64,000 bases of DNA from Marinibacterium profundimaris (GTDB lineage Bacteria > Pseudomonadota > Alphaproteobacteria > Rhodobacterales > Rhodobacteraceae), in the NCBI RefSeq assembly GCF_002210095.1, contig NZ_AQQR01000004.1, positions 186,001 to 250,000 on the forward strand. Reading direction: 5' to 3'. The notes below the pieces were generated by a model. The model was not told the origin of the DNA. It was given only the letters and a program-made list of their open reading frames with translations, and did not search any database. A program made the position numbers and the translations under genes. This document shows positions 45,198 through 52,981 of the stretch, in pieces; the stretch's first letter is position 1; each line of letters begins with the position of its first letter.

Positions 45198-45523
45198 CAA
45201 GCGCCCCTCAGATGCGGTGTTGGGGGCGTATATGGAGAAGCTCGCGAAAGAGTGCAACTGAGCGACGCCTGCAAGGGCCGTCGCGGGACCCACAGACCGA
45301 GGGGACATTGCTGGCCAGACGGGACGGCGGGGTTGGTTATCGGTCGCATGTTTTGGTCGCTCCGGGACATGGACATAGGCCGAGACATGCTGGACGCGAC
45401 GCGGGCGCACCGGGCCAGGGCCTTGCGCCGGATGTGAGTACGGGAGCCTCCGGCGGGAGGTATTTTTGCAAAGATGAAGGAGCGGGTGGCGCTTTTTCCC
45501 TGGGCGGTCAAGGGATTGCCCGG
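45198..45523. other. Intergenic region between accA and the LysE gene
   Basis: A 326-base stretch; no supported gene. It holds copy A of the dispersed intergenic element (45446-45480). A 29-codon plus-strand frame at 45348 was seen but not called. Confidence 0.4.
45446..45480 (+). repeat. Dispersed intergenic element, copy A
   Basis: GCCTCCGGCGGGAGG, TATTTTTG, CAAAGATGAAGG. The first part makes a short hairpin (CCTCC/GGAGG) followed by a T-run, as in a terminator, and then a conserved purine-rich tail. Two related copies occur near 46756 and 50293. It lies after accA and near the end of the LysE gene. Confidence 0.6.
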
Positions 45524-46117
45524 TCAGGGCAGGATCACGGGGATCAGCGAGGCAACCAGAAGGGTGGCCATCGTCCAGTTGAAGATCGTCAGGCGCGAGG
45601 GGCTGGTGAGCAGGCGGGCGAGCTGCTGGCCGGCGAGCGTCCAGGTGCTGACCACCGGGAAGCAGACGAGACCGAAGGTGAGCGCGATGAGGCCCATGGC
45701 CGCGAGCGTCTGGCTGGGCGCATAGGCGGTGGTGGCGGTGATCGCCATGGTCCAGGCCTTGGGGTTGACCCATTGGAAGGCCGCGGCCTGCAGGAAGGTC
45801 ATCGGGCGGCCCTCGGCGGCGCCCTGTTTGACCGGGGCGGCATGGGCGATCTTCCAGGCGAGGTAGAGCAGGTAGGCGATGCTGGCGGCCTTAAGCACTT
45901 GATACAAAGGCGGAAAAGCGTTGAAGACCTGCGCCAGCCCGACGCCCACCAGCAGCACCATCAGCGAGAAGCCGATGCCGATGCCCAGCATGTGCGGCAC
46001 GGTGCGGCGGAAGCCGAAATTGGCGCCCGAGGCCATCACCATCAGGTTGTTCGGCCCCGGGGTGACGGTGGCCACGAAGACGAAAAGCACGAGTGCGGCG
46101 AGAAGGTCATGTGTCAT
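45524..46117 (-). CDS. LysE family amino acid exporter
   Basis: A 197-residue inner-membrane translocator of the LysE/RhtB family with five or six hydrophobic segments. [17 protein letters not shown] near the N-terminus and [13 protein letters not shown] in the middle are the family signatures. It diverges from a Lrp-type regulator, the usual arrangement in which the regulator senses the exported amino acid. Confidence 0.92.
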   Translation of the reverse strand: MTHDLLAALVLFVFVATVTPGPNNLMVMASGANFGFRRTVPHMLGIGIGFSLMVLLVGVGLAQVFNAFPPLYQVLKAASIAYLLYLAWKIAHAAPVKQGAAEGRPMTFLQAAAFQWVNPKAWTMAITATTAYAPSQTLAAMGLIALTFGLVCFPVVSTWTLAGQQLARLLTSPSRLTIFNWTMATLLVASLIPVILP

Positions 46118-46190
46118 GGACGCAAGGATTGCGCGTATGCGGCGCCATGAAATTGCAAAGCGACGCGGGCCAAGGCATTATTCGCAACAA

Positions 46191-46643
46191 ATGGCGAAGA
46201 CAGACGAGATAAACCGCCGGATATTGCATGTCCTGGCGCAGGACGGGCGGATCAGCAACCTGGAGCTGGCCGAAAGGGTCGGGCTTTCGCCCTCGGCCTG
46301 CCTGCGGCGGGTGCGGGAGCTGGAGCAATCCGGCGTGATCGCGGGCTATCGCGCGGTGCTGAACCCGGCGGCCATGGGGGTGGGATTCGTCGCCTATATC
46401 GGCGTGGGGCTGTCGAGCCATACCAAGCAGGCGCAGGAGAGCTTTGAACGGGCGGTGTCGCGGTCCCCCGAGGTGGTGGAATGCCACAACATCACCGGCA
46501 CGATCGAGTACCTGCTGCGGATCGAATGCGCCGACCTGCCGAGCTACAAGACCTTTCATACCGACGTGCTGGGCACGCTGCCGCATGTGAATGCGCTGAC
46601 GTCCTACGTGGTGATGGGCTCGCCCAAGGACCTGCGCGCCTGA
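46191..46643 (+). CDS. Lrp/AsnC family transcriptional regulator
   Basis: A 150-residue feast/famine regulator. The N-terminal helix-turn-helix has DEINRRILHVLAQDGR and LAERVGLSPSACLRRV. The C-terminal RAM/ligand domain has ECHNITGTIEYLLRI. It starts 73 bases from the divergent LysE gene, which it probably controls from the shared promoter region. Confidence 0.92.
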   Translation: MAKTDEINRRILHVLAQDGRISNLELAERVGLSPSACLRRVRELEQSGVIAGYRAVLNPAAMGVGFVAYIGVGLSSHTKQAQESFERAVSRSPEVVECHNITGTIEYLLRIECADLPSYKTFHTDVLGTLPHVNALTSYVVMGSPKDLRA

Positions 46644-46648
46644 GGGGT

Positions 46649-46697
46649 TTTGTCCGTTTTGTACATCGGCCGGGGTGGGGTTTGTCCGTTTTGTACA
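46649..46697. repeat. Two direct copies of a 17-base sequence after the Lrp gene
   Basis: TTTGTCCGTTTTGTACA occurs at 46649-46665 and again at 46681-46697, 32 bases apart. The second extends to a TTTGTACAAAG palindromic end. The two start 6 and 38 bases after the regulator stop. They may be operators or a decayed terminator array. Confidence 0.5.
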
Positions 46698-46755
46698 AAG
46701 GTCGGGCGCGGGGTCGCGAGGGGGGTTTGGGGGCGCTGCCCCCGTCGCCTGCGGC

Positions 46756-46790
46756 GCCTCCCCCGGAGGTATTTGGGCCAAGAAGAAGAC
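46756..46790 (+). repeat. Dispersed intergenic element, copy B
   Basis: GCCTCCCCCGGAGG, TATTTGGGCC, AAGAAGAAGAC. It shares the hairpin, TATTT and purine-rich tail layout of copy A. It lies after the Lrp gene and before the end of mcl1. Confidence 0.55.
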
Positions 46791-46869
46791 AGGGGCGTGG
46801 CGCGGAATGGTGCCGGTCGGGGGGCTGGCCCGGGGCGCGAGGTGGCGGCCCGGGACCTGGAAGGGCGCC

Positions 46870-47829
46870 TTACGCGCCGGCGATCATTTCCGACTGGCGG
46901 ACGATGACCTCGGCCTGCTTGATCGAGGCGATGTCGACCAGGCGGCCCTTGTAGACCGTGGCGCCTTCGCCCTTGGCCTTTGCCTCTTCCATGGCTGCGA
47001 GGATCTCGCGCGCCTCGGTGACGGCGGCGTCGGAGGGGGTGAAGACCTCGTTGGCGAGCGCGATCTGCTTGGGGTGGATCGCCCATTTGCCGACCATGCC
47101 AAGCGTGGCCGAGCGGCGGGCCTGGGCGCGGAAGCCGTCATCGTCGGAGAAATCGCCGAAGGGGCCGTCGACCGGCAGCACGCCATGGGTGCGGCAGGCG
47201 GCGACGATGGCGACATGGGCCCAGTGCCAGGGGTCGGACCAGTATTTCCGGCCCTCGCGGATCATGTAGTAATCTTCCTGCGTGCCGCCGATGCCGGTGG
47301 TCTGCATGCCCATCGACGCCGCGAAATCGGCGGCGCCGAGGCTCATGGCCTTCAGGCGCGGAGAGGCGGCGGCGATCTCCTCGACATGGGCGATGCCGGC
47401 GGCCGATTCGATGATGACCTCGAAGTCGATCTTCTTGGTCCGGCCCTTCGCGGCCTCGATCGCGGTGACCAGCGCGTCGACGGCGTAGATGTCGGCGGCG
47501 CAGCCGACCTTGGGGATCATGATCTGATCCAGCCGGTCGCCGGCCTGTTCCAGCAGGTCGACCACGTCGCGGTACCAGTAGGGCGTGTCCAGCCCATTGA
47601 TGCGGACCGAAAGCGTCTTCTTGCCCCAGTCGATGTCCGAGACCGCCTCGATGATGTTGGCGCGGGCGGCCTCCTTGTCGGTGGGGGCCACGGCGTCTTC
47701 GAGATCGAGGTTGATCACGTCGGCCGCGCTGCTGGCCATCTTTTCGAAGATCGCCGGGCGCGATCCGGGGCCGAACAGCTGGCAGCGGTTGGGCCGGGCC
47801 GGGGCGGCGGGCTGGATGCGAAAGCTCAT
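46870..47829 (-). CDS. mcl1: L-malyl-CoA/beta-methylmalyl-CoA lyase
   Basis: A 319-residue member of the HpcH/HpaI-CitE lyase family. The N-terminus NRCQLFGPGSRPAIFEKM, the INLDLEDAV metal-binding region, IESAAGIAHVEE and GKWAIHPKQ match Mcl1 of Rhodobacter very closely as I recall it. Mcl1 cleaves L-malyl-CoA and beta-methylmalyl-CoA to glyoxylate plus acetyl- or propionyl-CoA in the ethylmalonyl-CoA pathway, which replaces the glyoxylate cycle for growth on two-carbon substrates. It is a single gene. Confidence 0.95.
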   Translation of the reverse strand: MSFRIQPAAPARPNRCQLFGPGSRPAIFEKMASSAADVINLDLEDAVAPTDKEAARANIIEAVSDIDWGKKTLSVRINGLDTPYWYRDVVDLLEQAGDRLDQIMIPKVGCAADIYAVDALVTAIEAAKGRTKKIDFEVIIESAAGIAHVEEIAAASPRLKAMSLGAADFAASMGMQTTGIGGTQEDYYMIREGRKYWSDPWHWAHVAIVAACRTHGVLPVDGPFGDFSDDDGFRAQARRSATLGMVGKWAIHPKQIALANEVFTPSDAAVTEAREILAAMEEAKAKGEGATVYKGRLVDIASIKQAEVIVRQSEMIAGA

Positions 47830-48175
47830 GTGATAGCCTTTGGGTCAGATTGTTGCGCAGGACTTGGGAAAATCTGCTATTAAATTGCGCGGCCGCATGC
47901 AAGAGTCATTATGCAGATGCAGAAAGCCGGTGACGTGACCGAAGGGTGTCGCCCGGCCTGAGCCATTGGACGACAAGGGCGTTTCCAAGAGCGTTTGCCC
48001 GGGGACGGGACCGGGCGCGGCCTTGCGGCGGGACGACTCGGGAACGCACGATTCTTCGACAAACCCGCCCATTCCGCGCACATTCTTCGCATCCCGCCCC
48101 CCTTGACGGCGCGGTTCGACAGGACATCCACGGAACGGCGCGGGATAATGCGCGTCAAACGAATTGGAGCCTATC
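47830..48175. other. Divergent promoter region of mcl1 and dgcN
   Basis: A 346-base region with no gene. The part next to mcl1 (47860-47930) is more AT-rich and holds TTGC...TGCAA half sites, likely the mcl1 promoter. A TTGACG resembling a -35 box lies near 48103, but I see no convincing -10 partner. TTGGAG provides the dgcN ribosome binding site. Confidence 0.4.
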
Positions 48176-49177
48176 ATGATCCACACCCCCTACCTCTTGT
48201 TCCTTGGCGATGCGCCCGACCAGCTTGCCGCGAAGGTCGCCCAGGGCATCCGCGACTGGCGCCCGGAGAATGCCGTCGGCCAGTTCCGGATGGAGGGCTG
48301 CAAGGCGGACGTGGGCCTGACCGACATGACCCTGGCCGAGGCCAAGGCGGCCGGTGCCAAGACGCTGGTCATCGGCGTCGCCAACCGCGGCGGCATGATC
48401 AGCCAGGCCTGGAAGAAGGTGCTGATCCAGGCACTGGAAGAGGGATTCGACCTGGCCTCGGGCCTGCACAACCTGCTGCGCAACGAACCCGACCTGGTGG
48501 CCGTGGCCGAAGCCACCGGCCGCACCCTGCATGACGTCCGTGTGCCGACGGTGGTCTACCCGATCGCCAACGGCAAGAAACGCTCGGGCAAGCGGCTGCT
48601 GGCCGTGGGCACCGATTGCTCGGTCGGCAAGATGTACACCGCGCTGGCCATCGACCACAGCATGCGCGAAGCCGGCATGAAGAGCAGCTTTCGCGCCACG
48701 GGCCAGACCGGCATCCTGATCACCGGCGAAGGCGTGCCGCTGGACGCGGTGATCGCCGATTTCATGGCCGGCTCGGTCGAATGGCTGACGCCCGACAACG
48801 AGGATGACCACTGGGACATCATCGAGGGCCAGGGTTCGATCTTTCACGTGTCCTATTCGGGCGTGACCATGGCGCTGATCCATGGCGGCCAGCCCGATGC
48901 GCTGATCCTCAGCCATGAACCCACCCGGACCCACATGCGCGGGCTGCCCGATTACGGCATGCCCACGCTGGAAGCGGTGCGCGACACGGCGCTGGCGCTG
49001 GCGCAGGTGGCGAACCCGTCGTGCCAGGTGGTCGGTATCTCGATCAACACCCAGCACATGTCCGAGGACGAGGCGATGACCTACATGGCCGAGGTCGAGG
49101 AGCGTATGGGCCTGCCGACGGTGGATCCGTTCCGCCAGGGCGCCGACCGTCTGGTCGAGGCGCTGAAGGCCCTGTAA
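48176..49177 (+). CDS. dgcN: N-acetyltransferase DgcN (D-glutamate catabolism)
   Basis: A 333-residue DUF1611 protein. The C-terminal domain has a P-loop-like GTDCSVGKMYTALA near residue 145 and GQGSIFHVSYSG, with a Rossmann-like N-terminal part. DUF1611 proteins next to a dipeptide-epimerase-like racemase have been reported as DgcN, which N-acetylates D-glutamate before DgcA racemises it to N-acetyl-L-glutamate. dgcA follows by 136 bases, supporting the assignment. Start at the ATG 48176 behind TTGGAG; an upstream TTG in frame is less likely. Confidence 0.88.
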   Translation: MIHTPYLLFLGDAPDQLAAKVAQGIRDWRPENAVGQFRMEGCKADVGLTDMTLAEAKAAGAKTLVIGVANRGGMISQAWKKVLIQALEEGFDLASGLHNLLRNEPDLVAVAEATGRTLHDVRVPTVVYPIANGKKRSGKRLLAVGTDCSVGKMYTALAIDHSMREAGMKSSFRATGQTGILITGEGVPLDAVIADFMAGSVEWLTPDNEDDHWDIIEGQGSIFHVSYSGVTMALIHGGQPDALILSHEPTRTHMRGLPDYGMPTLEAVRDTALALAQVANPSCQVVGISINTQHMSEDEAMTYMAEVEERMGLPTVDPFRQGADRLVEALKAL

Positions 49178-49313
49178 GCAGGGGCCGGCACCCTGGCCGC
49201 CCGGTTCGCGCCGGGCCCGGCCGGGGTATGTGCGACAGCATCAGGAATGACCGTCCCGGGCCGCCACACACGCCCGGGACGGAACGGGTTCGGCCCGGGA
49301 AAGGAAGCGCAAG

Positions 49314-50279
49314 ATGCGGATCGAGGTTGTGCGGGATGTCTTCCCGCTGGCGCAGGTGTTCACGATCAGCCGGGGCTCGCGCACCGAGACGAAGGTGCTG
49401 ACCGTGACGGTGACGGACGGCGACATGCGGGGCATGGGCGAATGCGTGCCCTACGCCCGCTATGACGAGACGCTGGAGAGCGTCGAGGCCCAGATCCTCG
49501 GCCTGCCCGGGGACATCGACCGCGAAAAGCTGGCCGATCTGCTGCCCGCCGGCGCGGCGCGCAACGCGGTGGATTGCGCGCTCTGGGACCTGGAATGCAA
49601 GCGCGCGGGCAAACGCGCCTGGGATCTCGCCGGCCTGCCCGTGCCGGGGCCGGAGATCACCGCCTATACGCTGTCGCTGGCCGCCCCCGAGGAGATGCGC
49701 GCGCAGGCGGCGAAGAACGCCCATCGCCCGCTGCTGAAGATCAAGCTGGGCACGCCCGACGACATGCCGCGGCTGGAAGCGGTCCGCGCCGGGGCGCCGG
49801 ATGCGAAGATCATCATCGACGCCAACGAGGGCTGGTCGGCCGAGGTCTATGCCGACCTCGCCCCGCATCTGGTCCGCCTCGGCGTGGCGCTGGTGGAACA
49901 GCCCCTGCCCGCCGGAGAGGACGACGCCCTGATCGGCATGGACCGCCCGGTGCCCGTCTGCGCGGACGAAAGCTGCCACGACCGCGCCTCGCTGCCCAAG
50001 CTCAAGGGCAAGTACGACGTGGTGAACATCAAGCTCGACAAGACCGGCGGGTTGACCGAGGCGCTGGCCCTGCGCGAGGCCGCCCTGGCCGAGGGCTATG
50101 ACATCATGGTGGGCTGCATGGTCGGCTCGTCCCTGGCGATGGCCCCGGCGGTCATGGTGGCGCAGGGCGCTCTGATCACCGACCTGGACGGCCCGCTGCT
50201 GCTGGCCCGAGACCGCGCCACGCCGCTGATCTTCGACGAAAAGGGCGTGCACCCCCCTGCCCCGGAGCTTTGGGGCTGA
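49314..50279 (+). CDS. dgcA: N-acetyl-D-glutamate racemase DgcA
   Basis: A 321-residue enolase-superfamily enzyme of the dipeptide epimerase/DgcA type. The acid-base Lys is in LLKIKLG near residue 145, metal ligands lie in IIDANEGW, VEQPLP and CADESCHD, and the second Lys is in NIKLDKTGG. With dgcN upstream, conversion of N-acetyl-D-glutamate to the L form is the most likely reaction; Ala-Glu epimerase is the alternative. A PLP D-amino-acid aminotransferase follows. Confidence 0.9.
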   Translation: MRIEVVRDVFPLAQVFTISRGSRTETKVLTVTVTDGDMRGMGECVPYARYDETLESVEAQILGLPGDIDREKLADLLPAGAARNAVDCALWDLECKRAGKRAWDLAGLPVPGPEITAYTLSLAAPEEMRAQAAKNAHRPLLKIKLGTPDDMPRLEAVRAGAPDAKIIIDANEGWSAEVYADLAPHLVRLGVALVEQPLPAGEDDALIGMDRPVPVCADESCHDRASLPKLKGKYDVVNIKLDKTGGLTEALALREAALAEGYDIMVGCMVGSSLAMAPAVMVAQGALITDLDGPLLLARDRATPLIFDEKGVHPPAPELWG

Positions 50280-50292
50280 GCGCCGACGCCCT

Positions 50293-50317
50293 GTCTTCTT
50301 CTTGGTAAAAATACTCC
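50293..50317 (-). repeat. Dispersed intergenic element, copy C
   Basis: Read on the minus strand: GGAGTATTTTTACC, AAGAAGAAGAC. It has the TATTTTT core and purine-rich tail of copies A and B but lacks the left hairpin arm. It lies 14 bases after the dgcA stop, between dgcA and the aminotransferase gene. Confidence 0.5.
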
Positions 50318-50408
50318 AACACGGCATCCGCCACCCGATCCCAACGCTTATCTTGACGCGCCGCCCCCGATCGACCACGACCAGCGCGCAACATTCGGAG
50401 ACACGCCC

Positions 50409-51272
50409 ATGACCCGCACCGTCTATGTGAACGGAGATTACCTGCCGGAAACCGAAGCAAAGGTGTCGATCTTCGACCGCGGCTTCCTGATGGCCGATGG
50501 CGTCTATGAGGTGACAAGCGTCCTGGGCGGCAAGCTGATCGATTTCGACGGCCACGCAAAGCGCCTGGAACGCTCGCTGGGCGAGCTGGACATGGCCGCG
50601 CCGGTCACGATGGACGACCTGCTCGAGATCCACCGCCAGCTGGTCGCCAGGAACGGGATCACCGACGGTCTCGTCTACCTGCAGATCACCCGCGGCTCCG
50701 CCGGTGATCGCGATTTCGCCTTCCCCGATCCGGCGACGACCCCCTCGACCATCGTGCTCTTTACCCAGAACAAGCCCGGGCTGGCCCAAAGCCCGCAGGC
50801 CGAGGCCGGCATCAAGGTGATCTCGATCGAGGACATCCGCTGGGGCCGCCGCGACATCAAGACGGTGCAGCTGCTGTATCCCTCCATGGGCAAGATGATG
50901 GCGAAGAAGGCCGGCGTCGATGACGCCTGGATGGTCGAGGACGGCTTCGTGACCGAGGGGACGTCGAACAACGCCTATATCGTGAAGGGCGGCAAGATCA
51001 TCACCCGCGCGCTGTCGACCGAGATCCTGCACGGGATCACCCGCGCCGCGGTGCTGCGCTTTGCCGAAGAGGCGCAGATGGAGGTCGAGGAGCGCAATTT
51101 CTCGATCGAGGAAGCCAAGGCGGCGGATGAGGCCTTCATCACCTCCGCCTCCTCCTTCGTTATGCCGGTGGTCGAGATCGACGGCGCGGCCCTTGGTGCC
51201 GGCACGCCGGGCCCCGTGGCCAGGCGCCTGCGCGAGATCTACCTGGACGAAAGCCTCAAGACCGCCGTCTGA
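50409..51272 (+). CDS. D-amino-acid aminotransferase
   Basis: A 287-residue fold-type IV PLP enzyme. SIFDRGFLMADGVYEVT near the N-terminus, the Schiff-base Lys in RRDIKTVQLL near residue 157, and EGTSNNAYIV are as in D-alanine aminotransferase (Dat) rather than BCAT. It moves amino groups from D-amino acids onto 2-oxoglutarate, producing D-glutamate, the substrate of the DgcN/DgcA pair. GGAGA precedes the ATG. Confidence 0.92.
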   Translation: MTRTVYVNGDYLPETEAKVSIFDRGFLMADGVYEVTSVLGGKLIDFDGHAKRLERSLGELDMAAPVTMDDLLEIHRQLVARNGITDGLVYLQITRGSAGDRDFAFPDPATTPSTIVLFTQNKPGLAQSPQAEAGIKVISIEDIRWGRRDIKTVQLLYPSMGKMMAKKAGVDDAWMVEDGFVTEGTSNNAYIVKGGKIITRALSTEILHGITRAAVLRFAEEAQMEVEERNFSIEEAKAADEAFITSASSFVMPVVEIDGAALGAGTPGPVARRLREIYLDESLKTAV

Positions 51273-51294
51273 GGCCGGTCCAAACAGGTATCAA

Positions 51295-51338
51295 TAAAGG
51301 CAGCACGTGCCCGACCCGGGGCGCGTGCCGCCTTTCGT
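51295..51338 (+). terminator. Intrinsic terminator after the D-amino-acid aminotransferase
   Basis: AAAGGCAGCACG and CGTGCCGCCTTT form a twelve-pair stem with one mismatch around a GC-rich loop, followed by CGTTTT. It sits about 25 bases after the stop and is the clearest Rho-independent terminator in the window. Confidence 0.8.
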
Positions 51339-51357
51339 TTTAACGCGCCCTGCGGCC

Positions 51358-51376
51358 GGTGGGGTATAACCCCACC
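51358..51376. promoter_or_regulatory. Palindrome between convergent genes
   Basis: GGTGGGGT, ATA, ACCCCACC: a perfect eight-pair inverted repeat with a three-base centre, 20 bases after the terminator. It may be a second hairpin or a binding site. Confidence 0.35.
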
Positions 51377-51402
51377 CTACACCCGAGACCCTGCACCCCG
51401 CG

Positions 51403-51461
51403 CGGCCGAAGACCTGGCCGGACGGGGTGGGCGGGCGGGCGTTCGGCCAGGTCTTCGGCCG
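51403..51461. terminator. 18-base perfect inverted repeat after the dioxygenase gene
   Basis: CGGCCGAAGACCTGGCCG (51403-51420) and its exact complement (51444-51461) flank a 23-base G-rich loop. It begins eight bases beyond the stop of the minus-strand dioxygenase gene. It is the longest perfect inverted repeat I found. There is no T-run. Confidence 0.6.
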
Positions 51462-51468
51462 GTTCAGC

Positions 51469-52266
51469 TCAGCCGAACTTCCAGCTTGACGCGGTGACCC
51501 CGCCGAAGATGTCGACCTGGTGATAGACCCGCTCCGCCGGATCGTTCTCGGCGGCACCAAGCGCGGTGAAGAGCGGCACGAGGTGATCCTCTTCCGCGTG
51601 GCAGACCCGTGCAGAGGGCGCCTGTTCCCAGTCCAGGACTTCCGCGGTCCTTGTGTCGGGCGCATGGGTCAGAACCTCGGACAGCCAGGCGTCGAAGGCC
51701 TCTGACGGCGCCTTGGCCCCGGGTCCGAAGTTGCGCAGGTTGTGGTAGGACAGGCCCGACCCCACGATCAGCACGCCCTCGTCGCGCAGCGGCGCCAGCG
51801 CCTGGCCCAGCCTGAAATGCTCTGCCGGATCGTAATGGCGCCGCATCGACAGCTGGATCAGCGGCATGTCCGCCTTGGGGTACATCACCGCCATCGGCAC
51901 GAAGGTGCCGTGGTCATAGCCCCGGTCCGCATCGCGCGCGACAGGCAGGCCCGCGGCGGACACGAGTTCGGCCACGCGCTCGGCCAGCGCCGGGTCGCCC
52001 GGGGCGGGATAGGCGATTTCGTAGGTGTGGGGCGGGAAGTTGTAATAGTCGTAAAGCATCGGCGGATGCGGCGCGGTCTGCACCGTATAGGCATCCTCTT
52101 CCCAGTGGCCCGAAATCATCAGGACCGCCCTGGGCCGCGTGCCGATCTCGTTGGGCATCCGGGCCAGCGCATCGCCCAGTGGCTTCAGCTCGCGGGCCAT
52201 CCCCTCGATCCAGGGCCAGGGGCCGCCGCCGTGGGAGATGAAATAGGTGGGCAGCCGTTCACTCAT
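51469..52266 (-). CDS. LigB/DODA-type extradiol dioxygenase
   Basis: A 265-residue member of the 4,5-DOPA extradiol dioxygenase family (YgiD type, LigB fold). ISHGGGPWPW near the N-terminus, ISGHWEE, YDHGTFVP and VGSGLSYHN hold the metal-binding His and active-site residues. Most bacterial members act on catecholic compounds with unknown physiological substrate. Start at 52266. Single gene. Confidence 0.92.
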   Translation of the reverse strand: MSERLPTYFISHGGGPWPWIEGMARELKPLGDALARMPNEIGTRPRAVLMISGHWEEDAYTVQTAPHPPMLYDYYNFPPHTYEIAYPAPGDPALAERVAELVSAAGLPVARDADRGYDHGTFVPMAVMYPKADMPLIQLSMRRHYDPAEHFRLGQALAPLRDEGVLIVGSGLSYHNLRNFGPGAKAPSEAFDAWLSEVLTHAPDTRTAEVLDWEQAPSARVCHAEEDHLVPLFTALGAAENDPAERVYHQVDIFGGVTASSWKFG

Positions 52267-52425
52267 CTTGCCGAACCTCTCCTGTTCCGTGCCTGGTCAG
52301 AAGGTAGGACTGTGCGATCCCGCGAGTAAGAGCCGAAATCGAACAGGGTCTGTGCAGTGGCTCACCCGAAGCCCGGAGCGCGGCCCGGGCCACGGCATAT
52401 CCGCGTCGCCCGGGCCGGTGGGGCC

Positions 52426-52740
52426 TCAGCCCTTGTCGGTGACGTTCTCGGCAAAGGCCTTGCCGAAGGCCGCCTTCTGATCGGCGCTGGCCTCGGTCTG
52501 GTGCTTCGCCTTCCACTCGGAATAGGGCATCCCGTAGAAGGTCTCGCGCGCCTGGGCATCGTCCATCTCGATCCCCTTCTCCAGCGCGGCCTCCTTGTAC
52601 CAGCGGCTCAGGCAGTTGCGGCAGAACCCGGCCAGGTTCATCATGTCGATGTTCTGCACGTCGAGACGCTCTTCCATCAGGTGCTTTTGCAGGCGGCGGA
52701 AGGCGGCGGCCTGAAGTTCGATCTCGGTCTGGTGGTCCAT
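52426..52740 (-). CDS. DUF1244 family protein
   Basis: A 104-residue DUF1244 protein: AAAFRRLQKHL, DVQNIDMMNLAGFCRNCLSRWY and YGMPYSEWKAKHQ are characteristic. The conserved CxxC could bind metal. Function unknown; the family is common in proteobacteria. GGGAGAC precedes the ATG. Confidence 0.93.
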   Translation of the reverse strand: MDHQTEIELQAAAFRRLQKHLMEERLDVQNIDMMNLAGFCRNCLSRWYKEAALEKGIEMDDAQARETFYGMPYSEWKAKHQTEASADQKAAFGKAFAENVTDKG

Positions 52741-52981
52741 GTGCTGTCTCCCTTGGGTCTGGTGACCGAGGTAACCATCCCGGCGCCGCCTCGCAATAGA
52801 GCGGATCGGACCGACAGGCGCAGCGCAGGCCGATGCACGAGGCAGAAGACAAGGATCAGACGCGTATACGCCCCCGGCCGGACATGGAAAGCCCGCCTGG
52901 CGCCCCGGATTACACCGCGGATCGAAACGATGCCACGGGTCGGAGGACAGGAGGGCATCCGGATCGCGCGGGGGCGCCGGG

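Noticed and set aside
45348-45437. A 29-codon plus-strand frame in the accA-LysE intergenic region
   Set aside because: Too short, no ribosome binding site and no recognised family.
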